DNA of 64,000 bases from a virus. The translations under genes were made by a program, and so were the position numbers. How positions within the stretch are numbered: position 1 is the stretch's first letter; every line of letters starts with the position of its first letter. The notes below the pieces were generated by a model. That model ran no database searches and had not been told where the DNA came from. It saw only the letters and a list, made by a program, of their open reading frames with translations. Shown piece after piece: positions 1-6,896 of this stretch. The stretch spans positions 104,243-168,242 of IMG/VR virus record IMGVR_UViG_3300032246_001180; one strand, written 5' to 3'.

Positions 1-2
1 GC

Positions 3-44
3 CATTATTGTGTAGATGCAATTCGTAAACAATTTGGAGTTTAA
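3..44 (+). CDS. 3' end of a small phage protein (partial)
   Basis: Frame 3 is open from the window edge to TAA at 42-44 and encodes HYCVDAIRKQFGV. This tail resembles the C-termini of the two small proteins at 2707-2916 (ILDHFGLVEE) and 2913-3254 (EEEIRKTFGLE). The fragment is therefore probably a third member of that phage family, whose function is unknown. Only 13 residues are visible, so the assignment is by resemblance. Confidence 0.45.
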   Translation, partial: HYCVDAIRKQFGV

Positions 45-46
45 TT

Positions 47-454
47 ATGGGAACTAGATGTTTGACTTTTGTGTATGAGATGCGGAACAACAAAAAAGTT
101 CCGTTGGTGAACCTGTACCGCCAGTATGACGGCTATCCGTCTGGTCATGGTGCTGACTTGGTAGATTTTCTGTCTACTCAAGGTCACAATGGTATGTCAT
201 GTTTGGCAGCATCACTGGTGGCGCATTTCAAAGAATCGGTTGGTGGGTTCTACATTCACCCCGTTACCGATACTGACTGTGGCCAAGACTATGAATACCA
301 CATTTTCGAAGCACCTAATCGTTCCTTCTATGTTGAGGTTGTCGACCGTGGTATCAATATGTTCGGTCTGACTATGAGCGAGCGTAATGAAATTGTGTTC
401 AAAGGCAATCTGGAAGAATTTACCAAGTTTTGTAAAGAAAAGGAACTAGCGTGA
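47..454 (+). CDS. conserved phage protein, GTR-start family
   Basis: A 135-residue soluble protein starting MGTRCLTFVYE with the segment LYRQYDGYPSGHGADLVDFL near residues 23-42. This resembles a small protein found in many T4-like phages, recalled from memory, whose function is unknown. A GGAG ribosome site lies 8 bases before the ATG. The stop overlaps the GTG start of the next gene (GTGA), so the two are translationally coupled. No signal peptide, membrane segment or catalytic motif is visible. Confidence 0.85.
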   Translation: MGTRCLTFVYEMRNNKKVPLVNLYRQYDGYPSGHGADLVDFLSTQGHNGMSCLAASLVAHFKESVGGFYIHPVTDTDCGQDYEYHIFEAPNRSFYVEVVDRGINMFGLTMSERNEIVFKGNLEEFTKFCKEKELA

Positions 455-642
455 AAACAGTTTATTTGGTTAAATCTGGTCAATATGATGCCAATATTGG
501 TACGACCGATTGGTTGAATCTCCGTGCTTTTACTGATAGTGAAAAAGCCCACGCATGGGTTGAATCGGAAATTAAACGGGATCCAAGTTTTAATGAAAAT
601 TTTGATTCTTATCAAATTGAGGATATAACAGTATATGACTAA
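451..642 (+). CDS. small hypothetical protein (GTG start)
   Basis: A 63-residue protein using GTG as start, overlapping the previous stop by four bases. It contains a mixed charged and aromatic sequence with no recognised motif. The reading frame is supported by tight packing: its end overlaps the ATG of the next gene by eight bases. It is probably part of the same early operon. No function can be assigned. Confidence 0.7.
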   Translation: MKTVYLVKSGQYDANIGTTDWLNLRAFTDSEKAHAWVESEIKRDPSFNENFDSYQIEDITVYD

Positions 643-826
643 TAAAGAATTGGTTGATAGATTGACAAAAGCACAGGCGTTGCTTTCTGATGTATATCAT
701 TGGGCAAGCGAACAACAACCTGGTCTTTTGGTGAGAAATAGTGAAGTGGCCAGCCAAATGAGTTGTGCCGACTCTTGTATTATTGATGCGCTTGACGCAT
801 TGGATTGGAATAGGGGAATTGAGTAA
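635..826 (+). CDS. small hypothetical protein
   Basis: A 63-residue, mostly helical protein (MTNKELVDRLTKAQALLSD) with two cysteines near residues 44 and 48. It overlaps its upstream neighbour and its stop shares a base with the next ATG (TAATG). Gene spacing and codon use match its neighbours. Not recognised beyond being a likely phage early gene. Confidence 0.7.
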   Translation: MTNKELVDRLTKAQALLSDVYHWASEQQPGLLVRNSEVASQMSCADSCIIDALDALDWNRGIE

Positions 827-1065
827 TGTCTAGAATGTCTGATTTGCACCTACAAATTGCTGATTTGTTGGATGAAGGTTATAAGGCGACCACGGTTGCC
901 GCCATGTTGCAGGTACCAGTAGATATGGTGCATGATGTAATGGTGATGGTCGAAGAAGGCCAGGACGATTATTATGACGAAGGCGGTGAAACCGATGACG
1001 CTTGGGCTCTGCAAAGTGCAGGTTTTGGAACTGATGAGGATTATGGATATTATGGCGATGAATAA
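826..1065 (+). CDS. small HTH-like protein with acidic tail
   Basis: A 79-residue protein. Residues 5-40 (LHLQIADLLDEGYKATTVAA then MLQVPVDMVHDVM) have the spacing of a helix-turn-helix of the kind that tells a cell when to repeat a step. The C-terminal half is Asp/Glu/Tyr/Gly rich. The N-terminal part resembles the protein at 3680-3865 (MSRIKDMLMDIQELYHSG), so the two are likely paralogues. DNA binding is inferred; the acidic tail could instead mean protein binding. Confidence 0.7.
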   Translation: MSRMSDLHLQIADLLDEGYKATTVAAMLQVPVDMVHDVMVMVEEGQDDYYDEGGETDDAWALQSAGFGTDEDYGYYGDE

Positions 1066-1282
1066 AGAATATACAATCAGCGGATTAACCAAATCTCAAG
1101 TTGTGTTGCTCGACACAATGTGGGATATTGACGGCTATGATGAATACCTTGAATGGAAATCAAAACTCAATATCAGTACCTTGCGTATGGTTGAAGTTTT
1201 TGAAGAAATGTTGATGTTGGCTGATATCGATGATGTTGATAATCTGGAACAAGCACAAAAAGTAATAGAATCAATTAAATGA
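1058..1282 (+). CDS. small hypothetical helical protein
   Basis: A 74-residue acidic, helical protein beginning MNKEYTISGLTKSQ. In-frame ATGs also exist at 1043 and 1052. I chose 1058 because it overlaps the previous stop by eight bases, the usual pattern here, though a GAGG just before 1043 could support the longer form. The last codon overlaps the ATG of the next small membrane protein. Function unknown. Confidence 0.65.
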   Translation: MNKEYTISGLTKSQVVLLDTMWDIDGYDEYLEWKSKLNISTLRMVEVFEEMLMLADIDDVDNLEQAQKVIESIK

Positions 1283-1383
1283 TTGCTCTATGGATTATTC
1301 TTGGCCTGTTCGCCTTTGAATTGATTGGCGGACTTATTGTAACGCTATGTCTTAGGAAATGGGGAGTTTATGGACAAGGCTAA
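1279..1383 (+). CDS. 34-residue single-pass membrane peptide
   Basis: ATG overlaps the upstream TGA (ATGA). The product starts MIALWIILGLFAFELIGGL and continues with one long hydrophobic stretch followed by a basic end (CLRKWGVYGQG). It looks like a single transmembrane helix with a cytoplasmic tail. Phage peptides of this size often act on the host envelope, but nothing specific can be said. Support is the coupled start, TAA stop and clean hydrophobic pattern. Confidence 0.55.
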   Translation: MIALWIILGLFAFELIGGLIVTLCLRKWGVYGQG

Positions 1384-1452
1384 TGCCATTTATTGTGTAA
1401 CGATTATAGCGTTACTGTCTTTCCATTTGATATCTCAAAATGTGGTGGTAAT

Positions 1453-1599
1453 ATGAACGAAAAAAAAGAAATAGATTGCCCATCATGTGGTGGTGGTTGG
1501 TTTATGGATTTGGATGAAGAAGGAAAACCTTACACTTGTTTTTGTTGTTGCAACGGCACAATAAAATGTTTTGAAGGCGAGGACGAAGATGAGTCTTGA
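1453..1599 (+). CDS. small zinc-ribbon-like protein
   Basis: A 48-residue protein with CPSCGGGW near residues 8-15 and a second cysteine cluster, CFCCCNGT, near residues 28-35. This resembles a small zinc ribbon or DnaJ-type zinc hairpin. A TTG-initiated extension upstream to 1393 is open, but the ATG at 1453 gives the compact Cys-rich domain. The stop overlaps the following start at 1589. Zinc binding is inferred from spacing; the function is unknown. Confidence 0.65.
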   Translation: MNEKKEIDCPSCGGGWFMDLDEEGKPYTCFCCCNGTIKCFEGEDEDES

Positions 1600-1930
1600 T
1601 GTTGATTTGATGGTCGTTAAACCTGTATCGGTTTATAGTGCTAACATTACGCACAATCTTGGTAAAATGGCCGATGCTGTTGTTTTTGACAACGGCGTGA
1701 CCTTGTATCATATTCTATGGCGACCTGAAGAAAAAGAATTTTACTTTGCTAAAGATATTGTGGACTTTCTATACATTGCATGGAAAGAATTGATTTCTTA
1801 TCCTGATGAATACAAACAATTCAATCCAGAAAATGGTTGGGGTTCTTATGATGGTTTGGTTAATTTCGTAAAGAACTACCATGCCGCTTGTATGGAAAAT
1901 TTAGATGCTGAAATAAAGGTGTGTCGATGA
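1589..1930 (+). CDS. conserved phage protein (THNLGKMA family)
   Basis: A 113-residue protein starting MSLDVDLMVV. It contains SANITHNLGKMADA near residues 17-30, LWRPEEKEF, and NPENGWGSYDGLVNFVKNYH near residues 81-100. This pattern matches a small family I know from many phages and some bacteria, without a defined activity. The start at 1589 is preferred over an in-frame 1571 because it overlaps the previous stop and begins the conserved block. Confidence 0.8.
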   Translation: MSLDVDLMVVKPVSVYSANITHNLGKMADAVVFDNGVTLYHILWRPEEKEFYFAKDIVDFLYIAWKELISYPDEYKQFNPENGWGSYDGLVNFVKNYHAACMENLDAEIKVCR

Positions 1931-2355
1931 GTGAATATAGACCGAATCGATGGTTGGTCGTAAAGATTAACAGTAATGAACCACACTACCGTGTATTTGC
2001 TACATGGAGTGGTGGATATCTTGATGGTGATGAATGGAAACTAAATTCAGGCATCACCAAAGTATCTTTGATTGATAACTGTTATCATTTTGAAGGTAGT
2101 TCTGGTTCTGTGTATATCTGCCGTAAAACTTCGTATGGCTCAACTGGTTATGGTTGGAGTGTTTTGGATAGATTGAAAACCAATTTTGTCAAGGAAGATA
2201 TGGGCACCATTGAAGTGTTGGATGAAAATATTGATTTTCTAACATTAGATTATGCCTGTGATATACACAATGATAAAGGTTACCAAGTTGGCACATTAGC
2301 AGATGCTGATGCCTTTGCTGAACAACGGAAAAAATCATGGAAAATAACCGATTGA
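1927..2355 (+). CDS. conserved phage protein (YRVFATWSGGY family)
   Basis: A 142-residue protein with a beta-rich N-terminal domain: WLVVKINSNEPHYRVFATW then GGYLDGDEWKLNSGI at about residues 8-45. This resembles a recurrent T4-like phage protein of unknown role. Two cysteines near residues 50 and 64 might pair. ATG at 1927 overlaps the previous stop. The end overlaps the next gene by 19 bases, typical of compact early phage operons. Confidence 0.8.
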   Translation: MSEYRPNRWLVVKINSNEPHYRVFATWSGGYLDGDEWKLNSGITKVSLIDNCYHFEGSSGSVYICRKTSYGSTGYGWSVLDRLKTNFVKEDMGTIEVLDENIDFLTLDYACDIHNDKGYQVGTLADADAFAEQRKKSWKITD

Positions 2356-2519
2356 ATCGTTTGTTGCTTTCTCTTTTAGGCAAAGAAGAATTGGTAGACC
2401 AATGGTGGGATAGCCCAAACTTGGCATTTGAATCAAAAACACCAAAACAAATGTTTGCCTTGCAACCACAAATGGTGATAAACTATATCTTAGGACAATT
2501 CAACGGAGATTATCTATGA
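2337..2519 (+). CDS. small protein resembling a DUF2384-type C-terminal domain
   Basis: A 60-residue protein with LVDQWWDSPNLAFESKTP in the middle. The W-x-PN-x-AF-x-x-KTP arrangement recalls the C-terminal domain of Xre/MbcA/ParS (DUF2384) antitoxins, without the N-terminal HTH. That link is weak and from memory; phage versions may simply be a small binding domain. It overlaps both neighbours in the early operon. Confidence 0.7.
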   Translation: MENNRLNRLLLSLLGKEELVDQWWDSPNLAFESKTPKQMFALQPQMVINYILGQFNGDYL

Positions 2520-2710
2520 GTGATGATGTGCATTTTTTAGTTGGTAAAACACCAGAAGGCCAAACTGTATTGAGAATTGGTGGTAGTGTTTCCACGACTT
2601 TAACTATGGGTCAAATATCCACGGTTGATTTGATTAGACTTTTAGTGGCCACACTTGATGATGATAAATGGGCGTTTACTATTCAAATTGAACCAAAGGA
2701 AAAACTATGA
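2516..2710 (+). CDS. small hypothetical protein
   Basis: A 64-residue protein (MSDDVHFLVGKTPEGQTVLR) predicted to have beta strands followed by a helix (STVDLIRLLVATL). ATGA overlaps on both sides make translation coupling likely. Not recognised; no catalytic or metal-binding residues stand out. Confidence 0.7.
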   Translation: MSDDVHFLVGKTPEGQTVLRIGGSVSTTLTMGQISTVDLIRLLVATLDDDKWAFTIQIEPKEKL

Positions 2711-2916
2711 ACGAACGAATTCGACTACTTGCCATTTCAACGGGGATATTTGATTCATTGTGCGATCCATTCGATGAATTAAAGAATGGCGATTGTTATA
2801 GTTCGGTGATAATTGATTTGGAAAAGTTCGCCGAGTTGATTGTGCGAGAGTGTGCATCACTAGCCTATGATGGACCTGGTGGTATTCTGGATCACTTTGG
2901 GTTAGTTGAAGAATGA
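2707..2916 (+). CDS. small phage protein, RECA-x-x-A family member 1
   Basis: A 69-residue protein (MNERIRLLAISTGIFDSL) with the conserved block EKFAELIVRECASLA at about residues 40-54 and an ending ILDHFGLVEE. This resembles a very common small phage protein of unknown function. The adjacent downstream gene is a paralogue starting MNERFKNLAERTG. Tandem copies suggest local duplication. Confidence 0.75.
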   Translation: MNERIRLLAISTGIFDSLCDPFDELKNGDCYSSVIIDLEKFAELIVRECASLAYDGPGGILDHFGLVEE

Positions 2917-3254
2917 ACGAACGATTTAAAAATTTGGCAGAACGGACAGGTTTCATGTTTTGGCAAAATGAGGAATGGAAACCTGAAGGCGCCGTGATTG
3001 ATTGGGCGGCCAATTATGATAAAGAATTTGAAGAATATTCAAAACTGTTGGTTGCCGAATGTGCTCGAGTTGCTCGAAAATACATTTTAGACACAACGGG
3101 CGCTGGCAATCGATATGGTGGAACTGTATTTGTAGAAGAAGAAATACGCAAAACCTTTGGTCTGGAACACACAGGGAGCGCTCCCCAAGCGTCTGGAAAC
3201 GATTCTATGCACCAGTCTGGCGCCCATTCACTCACGCCACCATGGGAATGTTGA
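2913..3254 (+). CDS. small phage protein, RECA-x-x-A family member 2
   Basis: A 113-residue paralogue of the preceding protein. It shares MNER at the start, the YSKLLVAECARVA core at about residues 42-54 and EEIRKTFGLE near residue 80. The last ~30 residues, polar and Ser/Pro/His rich, have no counterpart in the paralogue and may be a recent extension. It is the last gene of this operon, just upstream of a strong promoter module. Confidence 0.75.
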   Translation: MNERFKNLAERTGFMFWQNEEWKPEGAVIDWAANYDKEFEEYSKLLVAECARVARKYILDTTGAGNRYGGTVFVEEEIRKTFGLEHTGSAPQASGNDSMHQSGAHSLTPPWEC

Positions 3255-3257
3255 ACT

Positions 3258-3317
3258 GTTGTTTTTTTACAACAACATGGAAATAACGCTTGACTATTTC
3301 TACCAGACCTGTATAAT
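3258..3317 (+). promoter_or_regulatory. sigma70-like promoter with upstream GTTG/CAAC element
   Basis: TTGACT (3290-3295), a 16-base spacer and TATAAT (3312-3317), within CTGTATAATGG, form a near-consensus promoter for the gene at 3348. Upstream, GTTG (3258-3261) and CAAC (3270-3273) flank a T-run, followed by AAC. The same arrangement recurs before the promoters at 4411, 8398 and 10245. It may be an operator or UP-like element; it lacks the U-tract of a terminator. Confidence 0.8.
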
Positions 3318-3347
3318 GGACTCTATTAATTCACTGGAGAAATCAAT

Positions 3348-3683
3348 ATGATGTTGGTCATTCGCACACAAATTCACGAAAATTACGCTTGGGTTGATGG
3401 TGAAATCCAAACTGGTTCTGGTGCCTATTGGAAAGCCAAAGGCGGAACAGAATACAAAATCAAAAATATTCCGTTGAATGTTGATTATGATGCTATTGTA
3501 GAAATGGCAAATGTTGAGCGTGCTGATGATTATTTCATGGAGCACGTTGTTGATTGGTCTATCGAACCAGACGATTATTTGAGCTGGTTTGAAAAGAGCC
3601 AATTGGATTATGAAGGCGATATTGAATATGCTGAGCCATCGGTGGATTATTCTGAATTGAAAAATGTAGGAGTTGCAGCATGA
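3348..3683 (+). CDS. conserved phage protein (RTQIHENYAW family)
   Basis: A 111-residue acidic protein with MLVIRTQIHENYAW at the start and GSGAYWKAKGGTEY at about residues 25-38. This matches a small family seen in many T-even-like and cyanophage genomes, of unknown role. It is the first gene after a strong promoter, so probably an early, highly expressed product. ATG at 3348 or 3351 are both possible; GGAG lies upstream. Confidence 0.8.
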   Translation: MMLVIRTQIHENYAWVDGEIQTGSGAYWKAKGGTEYKIKNIPLNVDYDAIVEMANVERADDYFMEHVVDWSIEPDDYLSWFEKSQLDYEGDIEYAEPSVDYSELKNVGVAA

Positions 3684-3865
3684 GTCGAATTAAAGATATG
3701 TTAATGGATATTCAAGAATTGTATCATAGTGGCATGAAATCTCAAGACATTGCAGAAATTTTAAATGTAAGTACCACTTTGGTAAATGATGCAATTTATA
3801 ATTTTTGTGGTGTTACAAAAAAATACAAATACTATAAAGGTGAGGAAATTGGAAGTAATGATTGA
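3680..3865 (+). CDS. small HTH-like protein
   Basis: A 61-residue protein with a probable helix-turn-helix: SGMKSQDIAEILNVSTTLVN at about residues 17-36, resembling resolvase or sigma-type HTH motifs. The C-terminal end is basic/aromatic (KKYKYYKGEE). It resembles the protein at 826-1065. DNA binding is inferred from helix spacing only. It overlaps both neighbours. Confidence 0.7.
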   Translation: MSRIKDMLMDIQELYHSGMKSQDIAEILNVSTTLVNDAIYNFCGVTKKYKYYKGEEIGSND

Positions 3866-4025
3866 TTGGAAAACTTATGCTTGCCGTTCTTTTGATGGAG
3901 ATTTCCATTTCATTGGTGGTGAAGATGTGCAAGATGCAATAGAATCTTATAAAAGAGTTTTACCCAACAAAAAAATAGAATCAGTTTATTTGTTGGTTTG
4001 GCAAGATGAACAGGAAGATGAATAA
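3858..4025 (+). CDS. small hypothetical protein
   Basis: A 55-residue protein, MIDWKTYACRSFDGDFHFIG onward, with an amphipathic helix and acidic end. The start at 3858 overlaps the upstream stop by eight bases and removes an unlikely hydrophobic extension. A single base is shared with the next ATG. It resembles small beta-alpha-beta phage proteins but is not recognised. Confidence 0.7.
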   Translation: MIDWKTYACRSFDGDFHFIGGEDVQDAIESYKRVLPNKKIESVYLLVWQDEQEDE

Positions 4026-4414
4026 TGGAAATTGTTAAAGAAATTACGGTGTGGGATTCTGAATTCCAACCAAATCATACTTATTTGCTTTCTGACAAAG
4101 GCAAGATTATTGCTTATGCTAAAAATCATGGTGATGAAGTATTTGTATCACCATCAGGTAATATTCCACTCAATAAAAGTCGCCGTAAATTTGTAAACTC
4201 AAAACACGCCGCTCTGATGGAAATAATGAAATCGGTTTCTGTGCCGTCTTCTGTTAATCCTAAATGGAAAGTCGAATCGGATTCTGGTAAGACTTACACC
4301 GTGGAATTGGTAAGTGGTAAATACACCTGCACCTGCACAGGTTACACTTACCGCTCGAAATGCAAACACTCCGACTCTGTTGCAAAAAAACAACAACTTG
4401 AAAATATCGCTTGA
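4025..4414 (+). CDS. SWIM-type zinc-finger protein
   Basis: A 129-residue protein whose C-terminus has C102-x-C104 ... C113-x-H115 (YTCTCTGYTYRSKCKHS), the CxCx(n)CxH pattern of SWIM zinc fingers. SWIM domains bind DNA or proteins and zinc. The N-terminal 75 residues are not recognised. The TGA stop overlaps the -35 of the next promoter, and the GTTG/CAAC element lies inside its last codons, which constrains the C-terminal sequence. Confidence 0.8.
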   Translation: MEIVKEITVWDSEFQPNHTYLLSDKGKIIAYAKNHGDEVFVSPSGNIPLNKSRRKFVNSKHAALMEIMKSVSVPSSVNPKWKVESDSGKTYTVELVSGKYTCTCTGYTYRSKCKHSDSVAKKQQLENIA

Positions 4415-4438
4415 CATTTGCCGTGGTACCTGTATAAT
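4379..4438 (+). promoter_or_regulatory. sigma70-like promoter with upstream GTTG/CAAC element
   Basis: TTGACA (4411-4416), a 16-base spacer and TATAAT (4433-4438) within CTGTATAATGG. GTTG (4379-4382) and CAAC (4391-4394) flank CAAAAAAA, with the same 16-base distance from CAAC to the -35 as in the promoter at 3290. It drives the gene at 4468. Confidence 0.8.
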
Positions 4439-4467
4439 GGTACACTCTTAACTGATAAAGGACGATT

Positions 4468-4686
4468 ATGAAATTGCCGTTGGCTGACATTAAAGTGTAT
4501 GATAAAGAACCACAATTCATCAAAAACCCGTTTTCTGGTGAAGGTTGTATGTTGACACCTGAAGCAATCGCTGTATATGATACATTGCGTGGTTGTGAGA
4601 TGTTTGGTGATTATAAAGGTTTGCGTAAATGCCTTGATTGGTTTCGTAAATACTTTCCGCAAGAATACATGGTTTTACTAGATTAA
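4468..4686 (+). CDS. conserved small phage protein
   Basis: A 72-residue protein with MLTPEAIAVYDTLRGCEMF at about residues 28-46 and LRKCLDWFRKYFPQEYMVLLD at the end. It resembles a small protein common in T4-like phages that lies beside early operons; its function is unknown. AAAGGA lies upstream of the ATG, just after a consensus promoter. Confidence 0.8.
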   Translation: MKLPLADIKVYDKEPQFIKNPFSGEGCMLTPEAIAVYDTLRGCEMFGDYKGLRKCLDWFRKYFPQEYMVLLD

Positions 4687-4687
4687 A

Positions 4688-4834
4688 ATGGAAAAGAAAA
4701 AAACAAAAAAAACTAGAACACATTATGTTCTGTTTTGTATGAACACTCCGTTTAAACCAAAACGGGTTGAAAGCAAGGTCGCCTATAAACGGCGTGATAA
4801 ACACAAAGTGAAGAAAGTTTTAGATTATGAATAA
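4688..4834 (+). CDS. 48-residue very basic protein
   Basis: An open frame from ATG 4688 to TAA 4832-4834 encodes a Lys/Arg-rich product beginning MEKKKTKKTRTHYVLF, with KRRDKHKVKK near the end. It sits in the 140-base gap between two solid genes and overlaps the next ATG by eight bases, the local coupling pattern. High positive charge suggests nucleic-acid binding, by inference only. Confidence 0.55.
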   Translation: MEKKKTKKTRTHYVLFCMNTPFKPKRVESKVAYKRRDKHKVKKVLDYE

Positions 4835-5990
4835 AAATGCAAAAGCATTCATTGTTGCTGCAGAATCACTCTTTGGTGAAAATTCGGTATTGACCCGTGA
4901 TGAAATCACCAAAGTTTGTAATGAATCGGCCGCTCCATATCCTTACTGGCTTGTAACAAAAGCTGAGTATCGTTCTGGTCGTGGTTCTTATCGTGTCCCT
5001 AGTTCAGGAGAAAAAGTAGTGAAAAAATCTGTAGCACCAGTTGAAGAAATGGAAACCGAAGTAGCATATGCTCAAGTTGTTCATTTGCGCCAACCAAAGT
5101 TGGTAGATGAATCTGATTCGGCCGTTCCATCAAAATTCCCTGATTATGTGCCATTTGGTTTTTTCAAAGACCTTAAAGGTATCATTCAATCTCGACAATT
5201 TTATCCTGTGTTTGTTACTGGACTTTCAGGCAACGGCAAAACCTTGATGGTTGAGCAAGTGTGTGCAGATTTGCAACGTGAATGTATCCGTATCAACATT
5301 TCTATCGAAACAGATGAAACAGATTTGTTGGGTGGTTTTGCTTTGATTGATGGTAATACAGTTTATCGTGATGGTCCTATTCTTCAAGCAATGAAGCGTG
5401 GTGCAGTTTGTTTGATTGACGAAGTTGACCGTGGTTCAAATAAACTTATGTGTTTGCAAGGTATCATGGAAGGCAAACCACACTATAACAAGAAAACTGG
5501 CGAAATGGTTTATCCAAAACAAGGATTTACCGTGATTGCTACTGCAAACACCAAAGGTCGTGGTAGTGATGAAGGCAAGTATCTTTCACAGATTCTTGAT
5601 GATGCATTTCTTGAGCGTTTTCCAATTACTGTTGAACAGGAATATCCTGATGCACGAACAGAAAAGAAAATTCTAAAACCATTGCTTAACGACCAAGATT
5701 TCGTAGAACATTTGGTTCAATGGGCTGATGTAGTTCGTAAATCATACCAAGAAGGTGCGACTGACGAAATTATCTCTACTCGCCGTCTTGTGCATATTGC
5801 CAAAGCATATGGAATTTTCAATGACCGTATGAAAGCAATTACATTGTGTGTCAATCGTTTTGATGAAGAAACGAAAATGGCATTTCTAGATTTGTATTCT
5901 AAAGTTGACGCCTCTGTAGCATCGCCTGCGAATACAAGTACCACTACCGTTACTACGGATCCATCCGCAACCACGGAAGTACCGTTTTGA
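4827..5990 (+). CDS. AAA+ ATPase, CobS/MoxR-like
   Basis: A 387-residue protein. Residues 1-60 look like a small winged-helix domain (LTRDEITKVCNES). Then comes an AAA+ core with Walker A GLSGNGKT at 132-139, Walker B CLIDEVD at about 195-201 and a sensor-like TANTKGRG near 236. Similar proteins in T4-like phages are annotated CobS-like or MoxR-family ATPases. They probably remodel a protein complex rather than make cobalamin. No CobT or VWA partner is encoded in this window. The low-complexity end is Thr/Ser/Pro rich. Confidence 0.88.
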   Translation: MNKNAKAFIVAAESLFGENSVLTRDEITKVCNESAAPYPYWLVTKAEYRSGRGSYRVPSSGEKVVKKSVAPVEEMETEVAYAQVVHLRQPKLVDESDSAVPSKFPDYVPFGFFKDLKGIIQSRQFYPVFVTGLSGNGKTLMVEQVCADLQRECIRINISIETDETDLLGGFALIDGNTVYRDGPILQAMKRGAVCLIDEVDRGSNKLMCLQGIMEGKPHYNKKTGEMVYPKQGFTVIATANTKGRGSDEGKYLSQILDDAFLERFPITVEQEYPDARTEKKILKPLLNDQDFVEHLVQWADVVRKSYQEGATDEIISTRRLVHIAKAYGIFNDRMKAITLCVNRFDEETKMAFLDLYSKVDASVASPANTSTTTVTTDPSATTEVPF

Positions 5991-6015
5991 TTAGTGGTAA
6001 ACAACCGATTAGGGC

Positions 6016-6044
6016 TTGCCAAACAAGTTCTAATCGTGTATAAT
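6016..6044 (+). promoter_or_regulatory. sigma70-like promoter
   Basis: TTGCCA (6016-6021), a 17-base spacer and TATAAT (6039-6044) in GTGTATAATGG. It lies in the gap before the gene starting at 6100. The -35 is weaker than in its siblings and a full GTTG/CAAC pair is missing, although CAAC occurs at 6002-6005. Confidence 0.65.
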
Positions 6045-6099
6045 GGTAGGTGTAGCTGATTCATGCTATATTATGTTTAATTTGATAGGAGTATATAAA

Positions 6100-6438
6100 A
6101 TGGCTTTAACTGTTCGTAAAGGCAAAATCAATCGCCACGAAAAAATCACCCAAGTGATGTTGAGTGGCAAACCTGTAACGCCAGATGAAATCAAATCTGT
6201 GTTTGCTGGTACAGACCAAGAAGCGGTCTTGTATCGTTTGTCAACCAACATTTATAATATCCGCAAAGATGGCGGTATCGTAAAAGTTATCAAGAATGGC
6301 CGTAAGGTCGAGGCGTATCAGTTGGTTAACTATACAGAGTTTGATGCTAGTGGTCGTTTCAAAGGCGCAGCCAAAACTGCACCTAAGACTGTTGCACAAG
6401 CAGCTGCAATAGTCATGACTGAAACTGTTACAGCGTAA
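6100..6438 (+). CDS. winged-helix-like small protein
   Basis: A 112-residue basic protein. Residues 10-70 (KITQVMLSGKPVTPDEIKSV, then YRLSTNIYNIRKDGGIVKVI) have the helix-helix-beta-hairpin look of a winged helix, similar to the N-terminal part of the ATPase at 4827. The end is Ala/Thr rich. Start 6100 is preferred over 6043 because AGGAG precedes it. It may bind DNA; the specific role is unknown. Confidence 0.75.
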   Translation: MALTVRKGKINRHEKITQVMLSGKPVTPDEIKSVFAGTDQEAVLYRLSTNIYNIRKDGGIVKVIKNGRKVEAYQLVNYTEFDASGRFKGAAKTAPKTVAQAAAIVMTETVTA

Positions 6439-6445
6439 GTTCTAC

Positions 6446-6647
6446 GCCATTGTGGAGTGTGGCTTGTTGTGAAACACCCAATACATTCTACAATGGCACC
6501 TCATTAAGTGTTATCAAGGTATCGTTATAGGACGCTATGACTACTCGACAGTTAGGGTGCGACTGAAACTGTCTGATATAACTGCCACTCGCTCGCCAGT
6601 ACTAGCTATATTTTTGGCAAATCGGCACGATAACACTTAATGAGGTG
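6446..6647 (+). ncRNA. candidate structured RNA, two domains with a four-way-junction-like core
   Basis: A 206-base gap without a gene. Domain 1 is closed by GCCATTGT (6446-6453) and ACAATGGC (6490-6497). Domain 2 is closed by a perfect 19-bp stem, 6497-6515 with 6629-6647. Inside are three more hairpins: 6524-6530/6535-6541 (7 bp, one G-U), 6547-6553/6567-6573 (GACAGTT/AACTGTC) and 6583-6587/6615-6619 (TGCCA/TGGCA). The layout is cloverleaf-like, but I cannot match it to a known family. It may be a stable phage RNA or a leader element, since it ends 18 bases before the ATG at 6666. Confidence 0.7.
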
Positions 6648-6665
6648 TCATACATGGAGAATAAA

Positions 6666-6896
6666 ATGACTGGTTGGCGTAAAAAACAAATTGCAAAATC
6701 TGTTGAGTCTGATAATAGTGAATGGAGTATCAGCCAGCAACCTAATGCAGATTGGACTTACAAATGGAATGATAATGTTGTTTCATTTGAAGAATACAAG
6801 AAATTGGTTGCTGACCATGAAGATTTCGTAAAAGAAATTGAACGAAAAAAGTTGGAAGAAAATAAACCTGTTAAAACCAAAAAGGTTAAGAAATGA
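6666..6896 (+). CDS. small basic hypothetical protein
   Basis: A 76-residue protein starting MTGWRKKQIAKSVESD, with a charged helical end rich in Lys/Glu (KPVKTKKVKK). In-frame starts also exist at GTG 6645 and ATG 6654, but these lie in or beside the 19-bp stem. GGAG six bases before 6666 makes it the best start. The structured RNA upstream could therefore control access to its ribosome site. Function unknown. Confidence 0.7.
   Translation: MTGWRKKQIAKSVESDNSEWSISQQPNADWTYKWNDNVVSFEEYKKLVADHEDFVKEIERKKLEENKPVKTKKVKK

Noticed and set aside
3258-3273. GTTG/CAAC hairpins as Rho-independent terminators
   Set aside because: No T-run follows the stem, and two copies lie in coding ends at fixed distance from a -35, which fits a promoter-linked element better.
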